The notes under the pieces were generated by a model that ran no database searches, had not been told where the DNA came from, and saw only the letters and a program-made list of their open reading frames with translations. The position numbers and the translations under genes were made by a program. A stretch of DNA of 64,000 nucleotides from Pelobates cultripes (lineage: Eukaryota; Chordata; Amphibia; Anura; Pelobatidae): positions 314,432,028 through 314,496,027 of the forward strand of contig OW240916.1 of NCBI GenBank assembly GCA_933207985.1. Reading direction: 5' to 3'. Every line of letters begins with the position of its first letter. Position 1 is the stretch's first letter. Positions 56,821-64,000 of the stretch are shown one piece after another.

Positions 56821-57964
56821 TAGTAATTCCACATTCAAGACATATTTTTTTAAACATGAAAGTTTCAGCTGTTCATTTAGGTATTCTTGAGCACATTTGT
56901 ACTTCTTCTATTGTATACTTTGAATGGAGATTTCAGAAACCGTTTCAGGATTACGCTTGTTATTTTTACTGACATTTTCGCAGTAGGGTGCCTGGTTCCC
57001 ATACTAGCTGTGATCTATTCTCGCACAGTAAATTCTCTACAGAATTGTTTTGTATGCCTTGCTACTGGCAAAAATTGAGGCTTCGCCATATTTTGTGTCT
57101 TGCACCGATATGAACCACTATACATTCAATTCTACAATCTCTCCGCGGAAATTTACAAAAGAAAGAGAGCACGTTAATCTATTTATTGTCTGGAATTGAT
57201 CATGGAAGATACAGTGGGATTCACATTGTATCTCTATAGAATGTTAAATAACCAATTCACTAGTGACTTTAAATACAGACATCTGCAGTTGTGTATAATA
57301 TATTTTGTTGCTGTCTTTTTATTAACACATGATCTATATTATAAGTGATCAGCCTATGCTAAGAAAAATAGAAATTGACACATTTCAACCCTTAGAAATC
57401 AGTTTATTAGAAGCAGAATTTTTAGCGCCAGGTAAAATTTGAACAAAAATGGTGTTTAGTTGTGTCCATATTTAGTCGGTTACGCCAGAGTAGGAATCTT
57501 TCTGGCAAGTTGAAAAATTCCTGTAGAAATGCATAGAACTTGGAGGAGGAATACTTATCGGATAGGTATCAGATAGGCTAAGCAACTTACATGTATAGAT
57601 AGGAAATATTTGCCAGAAATCCTACGCTTGGAAAAGTTAGTTAGTTAAATCACTGGACTAGCAGCTACCAGACTCAGGGAAAGGGAGAAATGTTTTCTAA
57701 GTCATGCACGACAAAATGTACTCTGAAACACAAATGTAAACCCATTTATAGCATGTGTGTTTTATTCACTAAACAGTAATTTAAAAAACGATTACCAAAA
57801 TTAAAGTGATGGGTAAGTAAGTTATATAATAAATCAGATGTAACATAACATAAAACGTTCTAACATTATTAATACACTATGATATACCAAACATTATAAA
57901 TTATTGATTATTAGTTAAAGTGTGATGGGAGTAGTTCCATGGTTGAAAATCAGTGTTGCCAATA
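56821..57964. other. No gene recognised
   Basis: AT-rich unique DNA; the 63-codon frame at 56887-57078 shows no domain. Confidence 0.5.
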
Positions 57965-58420
57965 TTAAAGGGGCACTCCAGACTCCTAATGCACTTTAGT
58001 TTGCTGAAGTGCTTTATGCGTGAAGATTTCAATAGAAATTGGCACTTTTATAAATTAACCTTGTTACAGTTCTCTGGCTGTCAATCAGACAACAGGTTCT
58101 GTTACTTCCTGGTTTGGTTAGCTCAGTGGAGATAAACTCAAGAGGCAGCAATTGTCCAGAGCACCTGCCTTGCAAAGACTTCTCATCGAGTTGCATTTGG
58201 AAGTCTATGATTGGACAGTCACAGAAGGTCTGGGCGGGGTTAGAATAGGAAGGCTTGTAAAGGTTGCAAACAAGAGATCTCCACTCTTTTGCAATCTGTT
58301 TTAGATATAACTCCAATAAAAAAAAATGCATAATTAAATGCATACACATTTCCATTGGGATATATCTACTTAACAATTATTTAATTTTATTTTTATTTGG
58401 ATAACGGAGTGTCCCTTTAA
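57965..58420. mobile_element. T2/Kolobok-like MITE, complete (456 bp)
   Basis: It starts TTAAAGGGGCACTCCAGACTCC and ends GGAGTGTCCCTTTAA; both termini are intact inverted copies around TTAA. The interior is unrelated to the 24471-26623 family, so at least two families of these elements are present. ORFs at 57953-58135 and 58029-58376 overlap it and are spurious. Confidence 0.88.
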
Positions 58421-58975
58421 TAGACCTTATTAGCTCCCAGAAGAGACTGAGCCTGTATCTCCCTAGCCCCCATCCTTCCACAGATGCCTATCCCCCTTCC
58501 TACATCGCCCACCTTCTCTCCTCCCCCCCCCCACCCCTCACTACCCTTCTATCTTTTTCTCTCTTTCACCTCTGTATATAAAATCTAAAAACAGAGCCAG
58601 GAGATGGTAAATTTAGAAAACTTATATTTGTAGCGAGAGATACCATAAAGTGGTCCTAAGGGAAGTTATAATCCTTATTATGGCGGGTAATGAACACAAC
58701 TTGCACACACGGATTGCAAATATTTCATGAACCTACCCCGCTCTGATACACTCCTTACCAGCTGACAACTTCATGTGTAATGTAGCCAATTTATGTTTAT
58801 TATAACAATGATGTAACAAACCCAACTATGTAATCTACATCGATTGTCATGTAACACCTTTCAGGAATTCTATATTTTTCAACCTTATTGAAATGCTACG
58901 TGATGTCTAAACAATTTATGTCATAAGTCTACCTGTGCTCATAAATAAAGTATTTAAAAAAAAAAAAAAAAGATC
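58421..58975 (+). mobile_element. LINE-like 3' end with AATAAA and poly(A)
   Basis: It ends AATAAAG (58942-58948) followed by a 16-base A run (58955-58970), as in a retrotransposed RNA. The preceding C-rich stretch and 'gtaacacctttcaggaattc' sequence have no ORF. The element class (L1-like) is inferred from the 3' end only. Confidence 0.5.
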
Positions 58976-59189
58976 TCTAGCATGCAAGCATTGTACATGC
59001 AAATTTATTTCCCTCCATTCGATTTCTAGGTAATATTGTTTTACCGTTTGTTTTCAAAAGTATTGTTAGTTCATCTGACTGAAATATCACCGAGCCTCCT
59101 AGAAACTGCATTGATGTTTGGCAGTATTTAGGCCATTTTTCAAGATTTGACTTAGGCCCCTTAGTTGGACTGAAAGGTCATCTTAATGC

Positions 59190-59626
59190 TATAGAATACA
59201 AAGACATTTTAGACAGTTGGGGGCACCCAAATTTGTGGCAGCCATTTAGGGAAGGTCCTTTCCTGTTCCATCACTGTGCCCCTGTGCACAAGGTGAGGTC
59301 CATGAAGACATGGTTTGACAAGTTTGGTGTGGAGGAACTCGAATGGCCTGTACAGACTCCTGTCTTCAACTCTTTTGGACACCTTTTAGATTAACTGTCT
59401 GACTGCGACTCAGACCACCCTGTCCAAGACCTGTGTCTGACCTCACAAATGCAATTTTAACTGAATGGGCACAAATTAGCACACACAATCCAAAATGTGG
59501 TGGGAAGCCTACCCAGAACAGTGGTGGGAAGAACCAAATCAATATTAATGCCTATGGTTTGGAATAAAAGCTCATACAGATGTGAAGGTCAAGTGTCCAC
59601 ATTTTGGCCACATAGTCTGTCTATCT
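59190..59626 (+). pseudogene. Tc1/mariner transposase C-terminal fragment and right end
   Basis: Over changing frames the sequence gives 'CAPVHKVRSMKTWFDKFGVE', 'ELEWPVQTP', then 'VFNSFGHLL' where Tc1-like proteins have a DLNPIEHLW-type block, then 'SDLTNAILTEWAQI'. The Glu of the D-D-E triad has thus become Gly. It ends in a Tc1-type terminal sequence, gtgtccacattttggcca (59603-59620). The left part is missing. A TCTG/TCTA tract follows to 59650. Confidence 0.82.
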
Positions 59627-59654
59627 GTTTGTCTATCGATCTGTCTGTCATTAG

Positions 59655-60028
59655 TGATGTCGCGAACCCAAAATTTTCGGTTTGCGAACGGCGAACGCGA
59701 ACTTCCGCAAATGTTCGCGAACTAGCGAACCGCCCGAAACGCCATTGACTTCAATGGGGAGGCGAATTTTAAAACACACAGGGACTCTTTCTGGCCACAA
59801 TAGGGATGGAAAAGTTGTTTCAAGGGGACTAACACCTGGACTGTGGCATGCCGGAGGGGGATCCATGGCAAAACTCCATGGAAAATTACACAGTTGATAC
59901 AGAGTCTGGTTTTAATCCATAAAGGGCAGAAATCACCTAACATTCCTAAATCACAATCAATATGGATTGACACCTGACATATGACATATTGACACCTTGA
60001 CATATGGATTGACACCTGTCCTCAGAGC
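59655..60028. mobile_element. GCGAAC-rich element and first unit of a 91-bp tandem repeat
   Basis: It starts 'agtgatgtcgcgaacccaaa' and has 'ttcgcgaactagcgaaccgc', with many short GCGAA/TTCGC inverted words. After 'gccattgacttcaatgggg' it continues to a tandem repeat whose first unit (from 60006) is split by the hAT element. Class not determined. No coding frame. Confidence 0.6.
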
Positions 60029-60315
60029 CAGGCCCGGATTGGCCATCGGGCACACCGGGCAAATGCCCGGTGGGCCGCGGTGGCCATGGGCCGAGGCCGG
60101 CAGGGGAGATCACAGGATCTCCCCTGCCGGTCTATGCAGGGCCGGCACTCTCCTAGCGCCGGCCCCGCTGTTTGTCACGACGGGCCGGTGGGGAGATCAA
60201 GGATCTCCCTGACCGGCCCACATGCGGCCGCCGGCGGGGAGGGAGGGAGGGAGGGAGCCAGCCAGGCTGGAGAGAGGACCCGGCGGAACTCTAACTTGCA
60301 GCTCCGCCGGGTTCC

Positions 60316-60364
60316 TCTCGCGAGATCCGGCGCGTTGCCATGGCAACGACCGGATCTCGCGAGA
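60316..60364. promoter_or_regulatory. Palindrome: TCTCGCGAGA / GTTGCCATGGCAAC / TCTCGCGAGA
   Basis: The full 49 bp is almost self-complementary. The centre (60334-60347) is GTTGCCATGGCAAC, a perfect RFX-type X-box palindrome. The two arms (60316-60325, 60355-60364) are TCTCGCGAGA, the palindromic motif found at many CpG-island promoters. A second hairpin with 'gtgaactctagcct' arms follows at 60365-60395. Binding is inferred from the motif only. Confidence 0.55.
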
Positions 60365-60540
60365 GTGAACTCTAGCCTCACAGGCTAGAGTTCACTCACC
60401 CACGAGGACCACCAGGGAACACCGCGTGCCGGACCCCCCCTCCCAGTCCCAGCGTGCCGGTCCCCCCCCCTCCCATGCTAAAGGTAAGAAGGGAGGGGGG
60501 AAATAATGACTTTTTTTTATTTTTATTTTATTTACCCCCC

Positions 60541-61258
60541 CCTACACACACACACAATAACATTTATACAGCACTCTCACACCCATCACACACAGCACTC
60601 TCTCCCACATCACACACAGCACTCTCTCCCACAGCACTCTCACACCCATCACACACAGCACTCTCTCCCACAGCACTCTCACACCATCACACACAGCACT
60701 CTCTCCCACAGCACTCTCACACAGCACTCTCACCCATCACACACAGCACTCTCACACACATTACACACAGCACTCTCACACACATTACACACAGCAATCT
60801 CTCACACAGCACTCTCACACCCATCACACACATCACTCTCACACAGCACTCTCACACCCATCACTCACACCCAGCACTCTCTTACCCATCACACACAGCA
60901 CTCTCACACCCAGCACTCTCACACCATCACACACAGCGCACTCTCACAGAGCACTCACACACACACAGCACTCTCACACCCATCACACACAGCACTTTCA
61001 CACACACACAGCACTCTCTCACAGCACTCTCTCACAGCACTCTCTCACAGCACTCTCACAGAGCACTCTCACACCCATCACTCACACACGGCACTCTCAC
61101 ACCCATCACTCACACACGGCACTCTCACACACATCACACACACACCGCACCCTCACACACACACATACACCGCACCCTCACACACACACATACTGCACCC
61201 CTCACATACACACAGAACCCCCCCCAACACACTGCACCACACACATACACAATACTTC

Positions 61259-61260
<2 letters not shown>
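60541..61260. repeat. CACTCTCACACAGCA-type compound microsatellite
   Basis: Repeats of cacacagcactctcacac with 'cccatcacacacagcactct' and 'ctctctcccacagcactctc' variants. The frames of 294 and 281 codons across it are His/Thr/Ser-rich repeat translations. Confidence 0.92.

Positions 61261-61261
<1 letters not shown>

Positions 61262-61305
<44 letters not shown>
61262..61305. repeat. (TA)n microsatellite
   Basis: About 22 TA units directly before the T2-like end. Confidence 0.97.
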
Positions 61306-61313
<8 letters not shown>

Positions 61314-61334
61314 TCACACACACACACTACACTC

Positions 61335-61730
61335 TTAAAGGACCACTCTAGCCACCCAGACCACTTCAGCTTAATGAAGTGGTCTTGGTGCCAGGTCCTT
61401 CTAGGGTTAACCCATTGTTTTATAAACATAGCAGTTTCAGAGAAACTGCTATGTTTATCAATGGGTTAAGCCTTCCCCCAAAACCTCTAGCAGCTGTCTC
61501 ATTGACAGCCGCTAGAGGTGCTTGCGTGCTTTTCACTGTGAAAATCACAGTGAGAGCACGCAAGCGTCCATAGGAAAGCATTATAAATGCTTTACAATGC
61601 GACCGGCTGAATGCGCGTGCAGCTCTTGCCGCGCGTGCGCATTCAGCCGACGGGGCGGATCGGAGGAGGAGGGCTTCCCGCCCGGCGCTGGAAAAAGTTT
61701 TAACCCCTTTCCAGAGCCGGGCGGGAGGGG
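61335..61730 (+). mobile_element. T2/Kolobok-like element inside the hAT element
   Basis: It starts TTAAAGGACCACTCTAGCCACC, followed by the 'agaccacttc...gaagtggtct' stem. The inner part has an exact 'aaacatagcagttt...aaactgctatgttt' hairpin. It is the same family as 55190-55682. The right end is not a clean CCTTTAA and appears lost near 'aacccctttccag'. Confidence 0.75.
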
Positions 61731-62201
61731 GTCCCTGAGCCACATATGCATCACATTACACCACAAACACAACACGACTAAAACCGACCTTATTACACAA
61801 TACCACACCACGACCAGCTCACTCTACACACCCGCAATACCACAAGCAGGCTCCAAACACATGCACAATACTCTGTCCTGGCCTTTTGTCTCCTGGTATC
61901 CATTTATAGAGACACCAGAGACAAGTTGCAAGGAAACACAGTGCAAGCATGTTATTAAATTTGCTTGCACTGTGCAGAATAAATACAGGACTTTTTTCTC
62001 ATGCTAGAGCTCTTCAGCAGAGCTCTGCGCATGGTCTGCCCTGGAAGAGCATTAAACCAACATGCTCACTTTGAGAGGAGGCGTGTTTGTCATTGGTGAT
62101 GACAAAACACACCTCCTCTGCCCCGCCCCCTTTTTAGTGGGCCGCTGTGTTAAAAAAATGCCCGGGCCGAATTTTTCTCCCAGTCCGGCCCTGCTCAGAG
62201 C

Positions 62202-62464
62202 CCCTGATGCACACGGACACAGAGCAGAATAGAGACTGGTCCCCCTACATAGGGTCACTTGGCAGATATGGATTGACACCTGTCCTAAGGATCCCTGATA
62301 CACACTGACACAGAGCAGAATAGGGACTGTTCCCCCTACATCAGGTCACTTGGCAGATATGGATTGACACCTGTCCTAAGGTTCCCTGATAGACACTGAC
62401 ACAGAGCAGAATAGGGACTGGTCCCCCTACATCGGGTCACTTGGCAGATATGGATTGACACCTT
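62202..62464. repeat. 91-bp tandem repeat (about 3.5 units, first one split)
   Basis: Unit starts ('ggattgacacctgtcct') are at 62270, 62361 and 62452, exactly 91 bp apart, with the split first unit starting at 60006. Each unit contains 'agagcagaatagggactg' and 'ggtcacttggcagatat'. Confidence 0.93.
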
Positions 62465-63406
<942 letters not shown>

Positions 63407-63627
63407 AGCCATTTTAGGAACCGTACACCTGGGACCCGAGCAAGGTCACCTCGTTCAACAGGCTTGCAGCATATCCTCCAGGAAGAAGAGCCTGAACCCT
63501 TACCGGCTGCACGTGTCTTACCTGTACATGGAAAGCTGCTCTGGTTCCTTGATGAGCCAGCTGCCCGTGAGTTTACATGTCCCGTGGAGAAGCACTCTGT
63601 CCTGTAAAACCTCACCAAAAAAAAGGA
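63407..63627 (+). other. Unidentified insert between U2-like copies 1 and 2
   Basis: 221 bp, GC-balanced. One frame is open throughout, with 'EEEPEPLPAARVLPVHGK' and 'WFLDEPAAREFTCPVEKHS'. It begins with 'cattttaggaaccgtacac', slightly like the zinc-finger piece ('catttcaggagccatacag'). An A8 run precedes copy 2. It resembles a piece of spliced RNA, but I do not recognise the protein. Confidence 0.35.
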
Positions 63628-63709
63628 GTGGTGTGTTTAGTATTGTTCTGATCAGTTTAATACCTTCCGCGTCTCCTATCAGTGGGCGTGTACACGGCAT
63701 TGATTTTTA
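63628..63709 (+). ncRNA. U2 snRNA-like module, copy 2 (truncated)
   Basis: Nearly identical to copy 1 over its first 60 bases and longer at the 3' side, reaching 'ggcattgattttta', the counterpart of the U2 Sm site. The terminal 'attgattttta' merges into the following gypsy frame. Confidence 0.6.
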
Positions 63710-63889
63710 TCTAAGCCGTAAACTTTTGCACAGCGAAGTATATTCACTGCCATTGAAAAGGAGTGCATGGCGGTGGTGTGGGCCTTCAAAAAGCTGCAAC
63801 CTACTTATATGGACAACCGTTTACCTTACTCACAGATCACATTAAATTTGGGGCACTGCGCGGTCAAGCTAATGTGACACCAGATAGTA
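63698..63889 (+). pseudogene. Gypsy-type RNase H fragment (frameshifted)
   Basis: The frame first reads IDFYLSRKLLHSE. After a frame change near 63740 it reads 'FTAIEKECMAVVWAFKKLQP', the start of the RNase H domain of an LTR retrotransposon. A further shift gives 'TLLTDHIKFGALRGQANV'. It ends abruptly at the third U2-like copy. Dead fragment with no LTR or other pol parts attached. Confidence 0.82.
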
Positions 63890-64000
63890 GTGGTGTGTTT
63901 AGTACTATTTTTATCAGTTTAATACCTTCCGCGTCTCCTATCAGTGGACGTGTACACGGCATTGATTTTTGTAACAGGGGGATGGAAGAAGAGGCTTGGT
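63890..64000 (+). ncRNA. U2 snRNA-like module, copy 3 (runs off the window)
   Basis: This is the longest copy. After the common part it continues gatttttgtaacagggggat and ggaagaagaggcttggt. U2 has GGATTTTTGGAACAGGGAGATGGAATAGGAGCTTG at this place, so the Sm-like site and the following block are both recognisable. The stem IIb equivalent (cgtctcc...gtgggcg in copies 1 and 2) is kept largely through G-U pairs. The branch-point-pairing GTAGTA is altered to TTTAGTA. Confidence 0.7.

Larger units (their letters stand above)
60029..62193. mobile_element. Non-autonomous hAT DNA transposon (2.2 kb)
   Basis: A perfect 8-bp target duplication, ctcagagc, lies at 60021-60028 and 62194-62201. The left end reads CAGGCCCGGATTGGCC. 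The right end reads inward CAGGGCCGGACTGGGAG. Both ends carry 'gccc..gggc' subterminal blocks. Cutting it out with one duplication restores a 91-bp tandem repeat exactly. Inside are a GC palindromic core (60316-60395), a CA-rich array (60541-61260), (TA)n and a T2-like element. No transposase. Confidence 0.93.

Overview
This is non-coding vertebrate chromosomal DNA, most likely from a frog or toad. I find no host protein-coding gene, rRNA, tRNA or CRISPR array. Every long open frame is either a retrotransposon reverse transcriptase (RT) or a translated tandem repeat. The amphibian inference rests on several repeat types: many short elements ending in TTAAAGGG (T2/Kolobok-like MITEs, best known from Xenopus), CR1 LINEs with the octamer-type tail, L1/Tx1-like and L2-like LINEs, a Penelope-like element with a GIY-YIG domain, and hAT, Tc1, gypsy and LTR fragments. 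The species is not determinable by eye.

Layout. 0-6 kb: LTR-like repeat, perfect hairpin, CR1 tail, 48-bp minisatellite, a 1.6-kb hAT element with 8-bp target duplications, an L2-like LINE in two opposed halves, and two hammerhead-ribozyme-like motifs. 6-8.7 kb: decayed L1-like LINE (minus). 8.7-10.6 kb: Penelope-like relic followed by a third hammerhead-like motif. 10.6-17.9 kb: mostly unique AT-rich DNA, a 25-bp minisatellite and a pyrimidine-rich array. 17.9-19.4 kb: CR1 LINE with a 415-codon open RT frame. 20.9-23 kb: second hAT element. 24.5-26.6 kb: a T2-like element split by a solo LTR and by a hAT MITE. 27.4-32.6 kb: CR1 remnant, then an L1-like element (minus) split by an LTR and by a younger L1-like element (plus, 679-codon RT frame, 13-bp target duplications).

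32.6-45 kb: little-repeated DNA (a candidate conserved non-coding tract near 33.3-33.7 kb), paired AT-rich elements, L2 tails, a hAT foldback MITE beside a fourth hammerhead-like motif, a 46-bp minisatellite and a gypsy integrase relic. 45.4-46.3 kb: third hAT element with a CRE-centred palindrome. 46.3-59 kb: mostly unique DNA with LTR-like repeats, T2 elements and L2/L1 remnants. 59.2-62.5 kb: Tc1 relic, then a 91-bp tandem repeat split exactly by a 2.2-kb hAT element. 62.5-64 kb: an LTR-like stretch with twin hairpins, then a mosaic of zinc-finger and gypsy RNase H shards separated by three copies of a U2 snRNA-like module.

The genes here do not form a pathway. The region records successive insertions. 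The most unusual parts are the U2-like mosaic at the right edge and the scattered hammerhead-like motifs.
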